A stretch of 64,000 nt of DNA from Isoetes taiwanensis. Its lineage: Eukaryota > Streptophyta > Lycopodiopsida > Isoetales > Isoetaceae. The position numbers and the translations under genes were made by a program. Positions 22,396-33,400 of this stretch are shown in pieces. The stretch spans positions 11,794,716 through 11,858,715 of the forward strand of contig JAJEKV010000027.1 of the NCBI GenBank assembly GCA_021234155.1, read 5' to 3'. Positions within the stretch are counted from its first letter, which is position 1; the number at the start of each line of letters is the position of its first letter. Below the pieces are notes generated by a model that was not told the DNA's origin, ran no database searches, and saw only the letters and a list, made by a program, of their open reading frames with translations.

Positions 22396-22522
22396 TATGG
22401 CCATAGCTATGGCGTCTCCGGTGCTGGATACTTCAATGGCTGCTATGGAGTGGTTCAGAGATGCCCTCCTGGATGCCCCAAGACTTGTGAAGTAGATTGC
22501 AGATACTACAAGCCTGTTTGTG
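22396..22522 (+). pseudogene. Root-cap/LEA-like cysteine-rich exon fragment
   Basis: The plus strand reads YGHSYGVSGAGYFNGCYGVV then QRCPPGCPKTCEVDCRYYKP and VC, ending at a good donor (G|GTAAAG at 22,522/22,523). The spacing CPxxCPxxCxVDCxxxxPVC resembles the cysteine-rich segment that precedes the root-cap domain in plant root-cap/LEA-related proteins. The following exon, expected to start with a CNC..GAVCQDPRF-like sequence, was not found in the next 2.5 kb. It is likely an orphan exon. No start or signal peptide was identified. Confidence 0.5.
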
Positions 22523-25100
22523 GTAAAGTTTTTACTTCATAGATGTCTTTGCTCTGTTTTTTAATGGCCATTTTGACTGCATTTGCCTAAATATCCTTTT
22601 TCCTTTCAAGTGGGTTGTCATATACCAGCACAGATCTTTGGACCTCATTCTCTGTTTCTGAATTCTCAATGTCAATCTTGTATCTTCACACTGGTCTGCA
22701 ATAATGTCCAAGATGGATGCTTAGTCTATATCCATGTGCTACTTTGTTTTTAGTATCTTAGCATTGGGTCTGTTGTATGACTCGACCTGCCACAATGGAT
22801 TCACAAGCTCATCTCATGCAGTGCCAACATTTAAAGAGAGGCCATCCATATGTTGGACAGCAGCTGCTTCTGACTTCGAAAGTGCAGACCCTAATGATGT
22901 ATTATCATCTAAGAGGCCTAACAGATCCGAAAACGGGCTTTTGGCAGAGGTACAATAAATAAATCTGCAGCTATTCTTCCAGAATTTGGCTGTGCTCTGT
23001 TGGTCATTGTAACGGACTTTCCTGAATGTTATTGAAAATGCTAACAAGGCAACAGTGCCTCGGGTTCACATTTAAAATCATTTTCCAAGCGCTGGCCTTG
23101 AATGAAACTTCATTTTTTGCATACTAGAGGTGGAGTTTAATATTGAGTTTTGACTTAATATGAATCTTTGGTCATGTGCATAATAACAGGGGGTTTCTTT
23201 TGTATTTTTGTACTTTTTTCCCTAAGGTTTTTATATGATTTCATGGATGTATTTGATGAGCCATACTAATTAGTATATCTAGAGTGCGCATATGCTTGAA
23301 CTAGTTTTGATGCCTATATCCAATGGTTTAGATCCATATATCATATATTTCGTTATTATATTGTATTTTTCTTATTTTATCACATTCTGCTCGACATGCA
23401 AGGCTCGAGATAACCCATTTTAGGGTTATGTGTTGGGAACTTGTATGTTGGGTTGCGTGATGCAGGTAGACAGGCCTTAGCATCAACATGGTAAAGGAGC
23501 GTTAAATCCATGGTAACATCATCCGAAATCTCTATCCCTGTTGATTTGAAGCTTCATCAATTTGCGTTTTGCTTCTATTGCACCGTCCAATCCGTCCTTG
23601 GTTAACTTTTTCCCATTTTATTCCGTCCTTTTGCTTTTTTAAGCTGTGTCGAGTTAGTTCTTGCATCAGGGCTCTGCGTTTTCTGGCTTCAATGACAATA
23701 AGTCTGGTTGCTTCAATGACACCAAAGCCTGGCTGCTTTCGGGATAATTCTTTGGAGGCACCAAAGTCTGGAGTCAGCCTTTTTCCATTAGGATGTTTTG
23801 AGCACATTTTGAGCATCAACATTCTAGCATCCAGATTGTCTCCAGCATCCAGACTTAAGCAGTGGCAACAAGACTGCACCAGCACAGGTGCCCAAAAACA
23901 GGGATTCCCATCCCGCCCGTTAATAAACCATGCCGGCTCCTTCTTGGCATTAGATCGAAATTCAGCACAGGGGCTTTTCGGCTAATTTAGTTCAGGTCGA
24001 ATTCACAGGCTCCTGGTTAGTTTGATTCAAGCATGGGATTTTTTTGTTCATAGGGGGGTCTGATCTGTTGAATGGAAATGCAGCACAATAGTAGCTTTGT
24101 CAATATTGATGTAATTGACACCTCCAGCAGGAAGATTGCTGTGGTCTGAGCTCAGGCTCACTATCAGTATGACTTGGCTCGCTGAGACGGAGATTCTAAG
24201 GCATGCGGTGGCATATGTAGTTCTTTTCATCCTGGTAAGGCGACTTGCTGAGCCACAAAGAAGGTAAAACATTTTACTTGATAATCCATGTTATCTTGTA
24301 GAAAAATAATACCGCTTATTGTGGTTGCAGAAGTTGTAAAGTTCACTAGTATTCTTTCTTGCGCATCTGAGTAAGAGTGGTTGTGTAATTACTTGGATGT
24401 GGCTATTGGATAAATCTGAAATTCAAATTTTGTTAGAACCATGGTTAGAATGTACGATGTTGAAGAAAATCAATGTGTACACTTCTGTTAAACTTCTGCT
24501 GTGCAAGTTTTGATAACTCCATGATGGTTTTAGATCTGGCCCATCATGAAGCTAGGCTATATCGATGCTCAAACTTCTTAAGTTTATGATATATTATCAA
24601 GCTTTCTGTAGTTGCAGCATTGTCTATGCATAATTGATCTGCTTATATGCTCAATTGGCCAAGCCAAAGCAGTCCTCAGATGGCTGAACCTAGTTTTTAA
24701 GGCTTTGATGTGGTTTCTCTCTTTTATGAGTTGCACCTTTAGCAATGCATGAGTTGAGCCTCCTCCTGTGCTTTTGAATTGCACCTGTGCTTGTAACTTC
24801 TGTAGTGAGTAATGTTGACTTGGCAAATTTGTTTTCTGCAAGTGTGTTGAAAGAGATGATACATGACCTCCCACTCTGGGGACAAGAGAACTGCCTCTGG
24901 GCTAAAGCTGGTATGGTAAGGTTGAGAAGACAAACCTTGAGGTGGAGAGCCGTATGAGGGGATTTTGCCATGTATGACCTCTTCCTTTTGGCAACAAAAC
25001 CTGCCATATGCACGTAAGAGGCATATTGAATGAAGGAAAAGGGAGATCTTGAGGGAGGCTGATAAACATTGGGAATCAATCATCTCTAACAGCTCCATAG
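22523..25100. other. No intact gene; contains a dispersed repeat family 2 copy
   Basis: A third copy of repeat family 2 lies at about 23,170-23,420 (GTGCATAATAACAGGGGGTT, TGTATTTTTGTAC, ATATCTAGAGTGCGC). Open frames at 23,530-23,990 occur on both strands and look non-coding. Nothing else is recognised. Confidence 0.5.
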
Positions 25101-25103
25101 CCC

Positions 25104-25420
25104 TTGGACCAGCATGACTTGGTTTCTTGGACAGCAATGATTGCGACGTTTGCCCAGCACTGCAATTGCATAATTGATCTTCTCACAGGTATATATGGTT
25201 GGATAAAGCACATGCTTTTCTTTCAAACATACCTTTTGAACCTAGTGTTACATCATGGGGAACCCTGCTTGGAAAGTGCAGAATTCATGTTCATCTATAG
25301 CGTGCAGTGCAGCACGTGTTGCAGAGTTTGTCTCTCAATTAGATCCAGGCAATGCTTCTCCATATGTATTGCCAGCAAATCTTTATGCATATCATACGGA
25401 GTTATGTGATGCAACATACT
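25104..25420 (+). pseudogene. PLS-class PPR gene fragment with E motif
   Basis: QHDLVSWTAMIATFAQH is the classic L/S-type PPR sequence of plant RNA-editing factors. About 100 bases later, in another frame, VAEFVSQLDPGNASPYVLPA then NLYA matches the E motif (a..l..LeP.naG.YvlLsNiYA). A frameshift and internal loss separate the two, and no DYW domain follows. It is a different PPR class from the fragment at 20.9-22.2 kb, so it derives from another gene. Non-functional relic. Confidence 0.75.
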
Positions 25421-25540
25421 ATCAACTTAGTATGCAATGTAAAATCGCGTGAAACTATTGCATTGCTCACCTTTTCTGTGCCCAGCCTTGATTCTTGGAG
25501 AGTTTGCTTTGTTAGGGCCCGAAGGGCCCAAAAATTTTTT

Positions 25541-26015
25541 TGACATAACAAACAACATATAACTACCACTAATATTAATTAACACAAATCATTGCATTTA
25601 ATACATTTAAATTAAAATCCCCCTGAAACCCCCTTTGGTTTGGGTGCATATTCACACGGGGGGTTACGTAGGGCAGCGAGAGCCCCAAAAAAATTTACAA
25701 TACATGTACAAAATTAACACCATTAAGTATATTCTCTTAAACCTTATAGTATTTTGTAAACCTTAATATACAGTACACAAAAACTTGTATAGGCATACCC
25801 CACAAACGAGGATCGCTATGTACGGTCCAGATCTTGGAATAAAGGGCAAATATGCCCATCCGACAGCTCTCGTTGCCCGGAGTAACCCCCCGTGTGAATA
25901 TGCACCCAAACCAAAGGGGGTTTCAGGGGGATTTTAATTTAAATGTATTAAATGCAATGATTTGTGTTAATTAATATTAGTGGTAGTTATATATTGTTTG
26001 TTATGTTTTAAGAGT
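25541..26015. mobile_element. Inverted-repeat (foldback) element of repeat family 1
   Basis: A left arm at 25,541-25,687 and a right arm at about 25,865-26,010 are inverted copies of each other, sharing CATAACAAACAA/TTGTTTGTTATG, TTAATTAACACAAATCA, CCCCTGAAACCCCCTTTGGT and GTGCATATTCACACGGGG. A 175 bp spacer separates them. The left arm begins in TGTTAGGGCCCGAAGGGCCC. It may be a MITE-like element or two family members inserted head to head. Confidence 0.8.
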
Positions 26016-26059
26016 TCAATGTTCAGATTATACTTAAATAAAATAGAGCTCGCCATTTT

Positions 26060-26300
26060 TAAAGTCCCAAAAGGGCTCAATTTTTATACATAACACCCAA
26101 CACAACACAACTATTAATAGTAATCAAATAACATAAACTTAGTTAGATTCCTCTTAACCCCTTGTTGTTTTGGTGCATATTTCGAAACAAAGTAAGCTCT
26201 TGACTATTTCGGTCATTGGACCTGTCGAATCCATGGCCCAGAGGTATGCTATGGTCTCCGGGCAAATCTCATCAATAGTGGCCAATTATGACTTGGGGCA
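26060..26300 (-). repeat. Repeat family 1, diverged copy
   Basis: CCCAAAAGGGCTCAATTTTT, ATACATAACACCCAACAC, CTTAACCCCTTGTTGTTTTG and GTGCATATTTCGAAAC follow the order of the left arm at 25,541-25,687, with many substitutions. This is an older member of the family in the same orientation. Confidence 0.6.
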
Positions 26301-26335
26301 CCTATAGGTTTGAAATATATATATAGCAGAGATTC

Positions 26336-26845
26336 AATGGTTTGGAATATGATACATGGACTTGAACCTCTACCAAAAAATCAATGCTTTAAAGAGAATG
26401 CTCTAGTAAAACCAAGAGTAATAAAATTGAAAATATGTGAGTCACTTTAAACAATTGACTAACCAACTCATTGAGACAAATCACTAAGGTTTGAGTACAA
26501 CCAAGAACAATGAAATTGAAAAAATGTGGGTCACTTTAAAACTTAACCAATTCGTTGAGACCATTTTTAACATTATAAATACTAAGGTTTGATTAAGAAT
26601 AGAATAGAATAGAAAAATACTCTAGAAAAATATGTATACAAAGCGTTTAAGAGCTGGCAACAACTTTATCACAACTTTTAAGCCACAAGTAACATCTCCT
26701 TAGATAAACTGAATTTTACTTTATTTATTATCCTTGGAGTATAATTTTATCATTATAATTCTGAAAAAGATCCTTCTATTGAAGACTTTATAACGATTTG
26801 TTTATTTGACCCAAAAATGTCAACTAACCCTTCAAGTTGACTACA
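26336..26845 (-). repeat. Laccase 3' flank, duplicated at 19,670-20,130
   Basis: It matches 19,670-20,130 nearly throughout, with a local duplication (AACCAAGAGTAATAAAATTG and AACCAAGAACAATGAAATTG at about 26,409 and 26,500). It includes a tRNA-like A/B box pair read on the minus strand. Confidence 0.8.
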
Positions 26846-26894
26846 CCATATTAAACTTTCTTGAATAGGAAACATCGAAGTATTGGACAACATT

Positions 26895-29322
26895 CTAACA
26901 TTTGGGCAAATCTTTAGGAGGTGGCGGCAAAGTCTCATTAGCATGACGTCCATTTTTCACAATAAATACAGCTGACATTCCCCATGTTACATGGCCGTCA
27001 AAATGACAATGCATTATCCATGCTCCTATCATAAGACAACCAGTCAGACGTGAAAGCAAATCAAATGATTGCGGAAAAAAATGAAACAAGATTGAACCTG
27101 GATTATCAGCCTTCCATCGTATAGAAGTCCACCCATTTTTAGTTATTGTGGCAGTATTTCGCCTTGGAGGATCTATAAGGTTAAAGTGGGGAGCATCTCG
27201 TGTCTCATTATAATTCCCTTCTCCCGTGCCAACCACATAGAAGTCAAATCCATGAAGATGGAAAGGATGTGCTTCAACATTAAGGTTGGTAGTTCCTTGA
27301 AGGACAAGCTGGATGTTGGAGCCAAAAGGGACTTCAGTGACACGAGTGGAGGAAACGCTTGCCATGTCAGGGATTTTAAGGCCAGCACCAGTGTAATTAT
27401 ATGGGGTGGGGGGCTGACGAGGAAAATCCGACGTATAAATCCCAGAGATGTTATGGTAATAAGCATCAAGGATAGAAATAGATGGGTAAGCAAATGTGAT
27501 ATTATTAATAGAGCTAGCGAAGCTACCATTGGCAGGACCGCGGCAAAGGCTAGTGCTAGAGACAGTGCAAGGTTCAATGTTAAGAGAGATAACGTAGAAC
27601 AAATTCACGTCGACTAATTGGGGGACATCTGACGGGTAGGATTTGGAGTTAAGGCTGAGGATGGATGTTTGGGATTGGTAGAAAAATGCAGAGTCATTTT
27701 TTGCGGGGACATGTTGGGGATAACGGGGAGTGGATGGGAGGGCCCCTTTATAATGTAGTATGGCTGCGGCAGGAACTTCTTGGACTCCATTTATGGCAGA
27801 GCGTTCAAACGGAGATAGGAGGATGTAGTACTGGCCCACTTTTTGGTTTGCATTTAGCAAAAAGTTGTATGTTTGACCTGGTGATATTAGAAAAGTTGTG
27901 TTCGTAACATGTTTTGTGTATGATGCGTCCACCCCTACCACTGTTAGCTTGTGATCTGCTACTGTCATAAATAGATCTGTCTCGAGTGCATTATTTATCA
28001 CTCTTAGCAGGTATGTTTTGCCTCTCTTCACGTTTACCACCTCGGTCTCTGTAAAATAAAGTCCATTGGACACGAATAAGTTTCACATTCTTAAAATAAA
28101 GAAGAAATGAGCAATTTCAGTTTCCACTGAAGACTAACTAATCTTTGAAATGCATACACAACAACACCCACATATGACAATCCGACTCTGAATGTGAAAA
28201 TTCTAGTGGTATCTGTGTAGTGATATATTCGGTATTATAAATGTAGAAATAGTTTTTATTCACTATATTTATAAGCTCGTATGAGGTCAGTTCTTAACCT
28301 GGAGAGGAACAATTTGTATATAATGGTCCTGGCCGGCCATTGATTAGATATGCATTAGATAGACTTGCAGCAACTCCCATTTGGGTCGCATTTGCTTCCA
28401 CTTCTTGTATGTCCGCATTCCACCATTCTCCTATATCAATCAATTCAAAAAAAAGTAAAAAAGGAAAAATTAGCGCCACTCATCATTTTTGTATTGAATT
28501 CAAGTTTTTTTTTATCATCATATCACAAAGAGAATTATAATCAACTAAGCATAGCTTAGTAAGCTTACCTAAGACAAGTGTATGTTCACCATAAGGCTTT
28601 GGAAAGGCTCTCAGTTTTTTTAGTTGATAACGATCTGGATAAATAATGAATGCGCCATAGACGGTACCGCGAAGCCAACTTGTATGAGCATGATAGAAGA
28701 GGGTTCCCTCTTGATCTTCTACAAGAAAATTATATACTTGTATTTGGCCTGTTTGGATTGGACACTGCGTAATAGTGGCAGCTCCATCTGACCAAACAGA
28801 TAGCTTCTGTCTGATGCCATGCCTTCAAGATCAAACAGCACTTGTTAATTCTAAAGAAATATGGATCTTGACAGAATTTTTTGTTAGCTTAGGAAGAAGA
28901 TCAACACTTACCAATGTATGGTAACATTGCTGCTAACCAAATTTGTAACCTTGATGATAACACGATCTCCCTTTGTGGCATAGATTGTTGGCCCTGGAGA
29001 TTGGCCATTAATTGCGACAAGAGATTTGGTGTAGCAGGCAGCTGAGATATTGGAGTAATCAACCTATAATTATTCAACAAAATGGTATGAATAAATTGAC
29101 TTTGTGTGATGCAATTCAATTGATATATTGACCCTCTTCTTTTACTCTATCGTTTCCGTTCCTTTTCTGTCTAGACAATTGAGAACAACTTCTTTTTTAT
29201 ACACTAAGACACACAAAAGTTAGGACCTTGAAATCATAATATCTGATCTTTGCCTCAGAACTGAACCAAAAAGAACAACTCATTAGAAAAAACACAGCAA
29301 TATTTTTGCTGAAAGAATGCAT
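26895..29322 (-). CDS. Laccase (multicopper oxidase), six exons
   Basis: Exons read on the minus strand: 29,322-29,227; 29,063-28,912; 28,822-28,569; 28,430-28,299; 28,048-27,098; 27,025-26,895. All introns are GT/AG and the total is 1,716 bases, exactly 571 codons plus stop. The protein has a signal peptide (about residues 1-24, MHSFSKNIAVFFLMSCSFWF...) and all copper-ligand blocks: HWHG (82-85), YHAH (126-129), HPFHLHG (472-478) and HCHFDGH (534-540). It ends in the usual LPPPPKDLPKC. The residue ten after the ligand Cys535 is Met545, the axial position, where many plant laccases have Leu. Secreted plant laccases oxidise monolignols and other phenols with O2. The ORF could be extended 28 codons upstream to 29,406, but the signal peptide favours 29,322. 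Several N-glycosylation sequons are present. Confidence 0.93.
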
Positions 29323-29382
29323 CCTGGCCTTGGGGCAGGAAAAATCAAGCAAAAACTTTTGCTGAAAGAATGTCTCTTGGCC
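29305..29382 (-). repeat. Tandem duplication over the laccase start codon
   Basis: GCTGAAAGAATGCATCCTGG at about 29,309 is repeated as GCTGAAAGAATGTCTCTTGG about 51 bases away. The second copy falls in the 5' leader, where the codon corresponding to the start is no longer ATG on the minus strand. Confidence 0.8.
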
Positions 29383-29428
29383 TATACTTTTAAGACCAAA
29401 ATTCAATTTAAGGGTAAAACATAGGGAT

Positions 29429-29440
29429 CAGACTTATAAA
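29429..29440 (-). promoter_or_regulatory. Possible laccase TATA element
   Basis: Read on the minus strand, CTTTTATAAGTC lies about 110 bases upstream of the laccase ATG, a workable TATA distance. No other core element is clear; this rests on position and sequence only. Confidence 0.3.
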
Positions 29441-30299
29441 AGTAATTCTTTTGCAACGCCGATGCCGTAGGAGCCTCTAATGCCAAGAAATCCTCTCGCA
29501 TGTTCCTGCTCAATGCATCCATATTACTCTTTCTACCAGGATAGCTCATATTTGACTTAGTATGGCGGTTCATTGTAAATTATAATATTTTATCATCAAC
29601 ATAGCATGCACGTGTTCTTAGTCCTTACGTTATCATTAGGATGAAAGGTAAATGGGCCTTTGTCACTTCTTACTAATGTGTTGCTTGGCAATATCTTCTA
29701 TAGTTTCAATTATTCCATTGCCATTATGCCAAAAATGCCATGGGACCACTACACCTTTCTGCATGTTACTCTCATATATGAGGATACATCAAGCATATGT
29801 AAAGGAATTGGAAAGAACGCACGAGTCTTCCGCACAAGAAACATGGATGTTAAGCATATATACTAACCGTCATATCAAATGCACTCATACATAGATCCAT
29901 ATCGTACTTTGTCAACCAAATTATAAAATATCAAGAGATTACTATATTCATTTCACACGGTGTCGTTTAGTTATATTTAGTTATAGCTAGCTATAACGAC
30001 AAAGGAAAAAAAACTGAATTATTTTAGCCACTATAAAGAGGCAAGGTTGACATGTTGATTTTATTGGAACGTGCTAACATGAGTATAACATAAACTTGTG
30101 GTTTAGTTGTAAAATGTAAGTAATGATACATTGGGGTTTTCTGGGCAGCATAATATAGATTGAATAACCAAAATAGAAAATAATAGGTGGTTGGGTGGGT
30201 GGATTGGTCTCTTTTTGCGTTTCTCAAATGGGATAGAAGGGAAAATGGAACATGCCATAGAATGTGCTTTATAGATAGTTGAGATCGAACTCTAATTGC
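29441..30299. other. Laccase upstream region, no gene recognised
   Basis: AT-rich DNA between the laccase and the LINE fragment. It presumably holds the laccase promoter. No element ends or coding sequence were recognised. Confidence 0.5.
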
Positions 30300-30730
30300 T
30301 CTTGGTACCAAAATCCTGAAGAATCCTCTGAGCATTATCAATAGACTGCTAATCCATTTGAATGAAGAGGGAGGTGTCATCAGCAAAGTGTGCATTAAGA
30401 AAGAATTGCTGAGCGTTTTCTCAAAAGAGCTTGAGACCAATGATAATATTATCTTGAGCAGCAGAGTTGAAGGCACTGTGTAGAGCTTCCATGATAATGA
30501 GGAAGAGGAAAGGGGCAAGGGGACACCCTTGCTTAACCCCGCTCTTAATCTCAAAAAAAGGACTGCACTCACCATTAATTAACACAGAGGATCTAGAGTT
30601 ATTAAGAATGGCTAAAAAAATACTTATCACCTCCATGGAGAAACCCAGCTTCTGACAGCATCTCACCAAAAAGCTCCAGAAACAGTATCATATAAATAGT
30701 GCTTTTGCCATTGATTTGGAACATTAAAAG
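30300..30730 (-). mobile_element. L1-type LINE reverse transcriptase fragment
   Basis: On the minus strand the sequence reads KLGFSMEVISIFLAILNNSR, then SVLINGECSPFFEIKSGVKQ and GCPLAPFLFLIIMEAL, the RT block GvrQGCPlsPllF. After a frameshift near 30,420 comes NAHFADDTSLFIQMD, the catalytic FADD box. Upstream, VSGAFW/FWSFLVRCC matches the KAYDrV.W.Fl block. Only the central RT remains; endonuclease, 3' end and tail are missing. It belongs to the same clade as the LINE at 58-59.7 kb but covers a different part of RT. Confidence 0.85.
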
Positions 30731-31930
30731 ACAATTTATAAAAATGCCCTTGTATTTCCATAAATTATAGAAATGCCCTTACCTCTCCCAAAAACAACAT
30801 TGTTCTAAGCCCAAACTCAATCCGAAGGAGCTTTGGATAAAATCCCTAGAACTTCTTGTCGAAAATCATCTATTTCAATCAAGAATCTTACACGTTAACA
30901 AAGAATCACAAAGGGCAATTTCAATTATATCCAGGGGCATTTCAATCAACATTAGGGTATGAGAGGCTTTGTTTATCTTTAGTGCTTGAACTTGTTTAAA
31001 AAAAATTGAAAATTTCCACCTCTGCCATGGAATTTAAATAGATCTACTAGGCAAACAGGCTGCGATTAGGAGGCTAAGAGGCAGAGCCAGAGCCAGAGCT
31101 TAGCCATCATGGCCGATAATGAGAGGCTTAGTTCTGTATGAGAAGAAGGGATTCAAGAAGGAGAGAAGCACGAAGCCAAACCTAGAGATGACATTTCGAA
31201 TGTCTATATTAAAGAAGGATAATCCATTGTGTCGATCAAAGGTTAAAGGCTGATAACCATAACCACCTTCTTGGAGCAAAGGTTGAGATGTTAAGATCCA
31301 ATGAATTGCTCTATTCAAGTTACCCTTTTCAAGTGTAGATCAAAGCTAGCTAGACACTTAGCACATTAACGAAATCAAAGCACTCAATTTTCAAACATAT
31401 TTCAACGGTTTAATATTTGCACTATTCAAATTGTATTGACCGATTTATTATTCATTTGTTGACCAAACAATACAACTTTAGATCCTACTTACCTTCCGAA
31501 TTTCTCCGATAGCGCAAGCATCAGCAATAGCAAATCATCTACAACTTCTACAACTCCTGATTCATCTGATCTCAGTGCCAGATTCAGCATAGAACATCCA
31601 TTTTTCAACTTTGAATATTTCTATTTGTGCCATGGTTATTTGTCTCATATGTGTTTGACCTTCATGCTTAATACTTTCATTCTATGCTTGGATTTTTGGT
31701 GACGACCATTCTCAAATATGAATTATATTCTATTAAACCTTATCTCAAGTAGAGTCATGCTCAAATTTGATCCATGAGTGCAATCACAAATTCCCTAGAC
31801 CATTCTTCCATGAATCTTAAATTCCCTAGGCCATCATTCCATATATGAAATCTTCTCATATGACATTAATTCTTCTATATGAGAAAGGAATCAATGTCGA
31901 AGGAGTTTGAGGTCTCGACCATAGCTGTTA
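30731..31930. other. No gene recognised
   Basis: AT-rich sequence. A near-repeat TTAAATTCCCTAGRCCATC/CCATTCTTCCATGAATC occurs at about 31,785-31,840. No coding motifs. Confidence 0.5.
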
Positions 31931-31937
31931 AACGTGA

Positions 31938-32023
31938 TCTTCCTCTTCCTCTTCCTCTTCCTCTTCCTCTTCCTCTTCCTCTTCCTCTTCCTCTTCCTCT
32001 TCCTCTTCCTCTTCCTCTTCCTC
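31938..32023. repeat. (CTTCCT)n hexanucleotide microsatellite
   Basis: About fourteen uninterrupted CTTCCT units form a strict pyrimidine/purine strand bias. Open frames through it encode Leu-Pro or Arg-Gly repeats, which are by-products of the repeat. Confidence 0.97.
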
Positions 32024-32862
32024 TTTTTTGGGTTGACGAGTGGGTCATTGATGGTGCAAACTCACTTTTCACGTGCTCCCTTTTGTTGGATTGGAAGTAA
32101 AGAAGATGACTAGCTTCTTCGCTAGGGAGAAAAATCCGAATCCAAACTCCCATGGAAACATCCAAAACCACATCCCTGCTTATTACTGTATCAGACATGC
32201 TTCTCTAATATTGCAAACTCTTGTTATGCAGTGATGCTGAAAAATTTGCTACGTGGCGAATGACATATTGAGCATTAAGTCTTCTATGGATATGCCGAGT
32301 ATTTCCAAGAATAGATTGATGTAGAGGCATTTTAAAATTTATCTATATGCATAGGTACTTTTATAATCTTGATAAAGTACAAGGGCATTTTCTTAAATTG
32401 CCTAATATTCAATGGAACTCCTAATTTTATTTTGACACTAGAGGCCAAGCATGAAAGTAGAACTAAAGAATTAGTTCTTTTTTCACTCTAAGATTATTGT
32501 TGGCCGACATTCTTTGCCTTCCTTAACTGCCAAAGTACATCATACAAGCTCCTAAAAGAGCTTAACACTCAAGCTTGCAAATCTGCAAAGGAGCTTGACA
32601 CTCAAGCTTGCAAACCTGCAAATCCTATTTGCCAAAGCTTCTTCCTCCTTTTTCAGTTTGGTCAGTGTTTCTCTGTGCTGGCAAGATTATAAGCATAAAT
32701 GCGTAGGTTGTGCTGGCAAGATTATAAGCATAAACACTACCTAACTATCTATAAGTCATGCTTTAAATTGATACAATAGACTGTACATAATAGTATCAAT
32801 GTCTCGTTAACCTTGTTTATAATTTAGTCTAATCTACAGTGCAAAAGAACCTCCTTCTTCTA
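32024..32862. other. No gene; two 33 bp tandem duplications
   Basis: AGGAGCTTGACACTCAAGCT-type units repeat at about 32,556-32,622. GTGCTGGCAAGATTATAAGC repeats at 32,676 and 32,709. Nothing coding was recognised. Confidence 0.6.
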
Positions 32863-32965
32863 ATCCTAGTAGTAATGATTGTACTAGCCCATTGTATGGG
32901 TTCCATGACCTATGGGTCTCCCTGGACGTTAAAAAATCTATTCTATTCTATTCTATTCTATTCTT
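32863..32965 (+). repeat. Non-LTR-like 3' tail with (ATTCT)n, copy 2
   Basis: AATCCTAGTAGTAATGATTG, TACTAGCCCATTGTATGGGT and GACGTTAAAAAATCTATTCT match 40,703-40,801 closely and end in the same (ATTCT)n tail. Confidence 0.7.
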
Positions 32966-33400
32966 CTTTTTGAGTGGCGTAAGGGGAATGAACTAAATCA
33001 ATATGTCAATAACGCATAGGATTCCAAAGTCATTTGGAAGTCTAGAAAGCATAAACTATTACGAATAGAAGAAGAAGAGGAGGAGGAAGAAGAAGATGAA
33101 GCAATTCTTACATCGTGCCATATTGGACATATGTCGCACACTATATTGGATTGGGGTTATAAGAAGTTTGCTCATCTATGGGCACGTTCGTGGGTGTTGG
33201 TCTGAAAATTGGAATCGACATGTCCAGGTGTGTGGTTCTAAAAGCAAGATAGAAGAGTGGGAGTGGGAGAAGAGTCAAGCAAGAAGGGGCTAGAAAATAA
33301 GTTGCAGCCTACAATTTGAACTGAGGCCAGGTAAAGGTTATTTCCATGGTCTTTGCTCACTTAGCCTCAGCTCCCCAACCCTCCCGATTAAAGTGATTTT

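Noticed and set aside
23530-23985. Overlapping ORFs of 117 and 138 codons on opposite strands
   Set aside because: No motifs, and both strands are equally open; probably chance.
27173-27617. ORFs of 134 (minus) and 143 (plus) codons
   Set aside because: They are shadows of the large laccase exon in other frames.
31875-32198. 107-codon minus-strand ORF with an Arg-Gly repeat, like an RNA-binding RGG protein
   Set aside because: The repeat is just the translation of the (CTTCCT)n microsatellite; all other frames are open through it as well and no domain flanks it.
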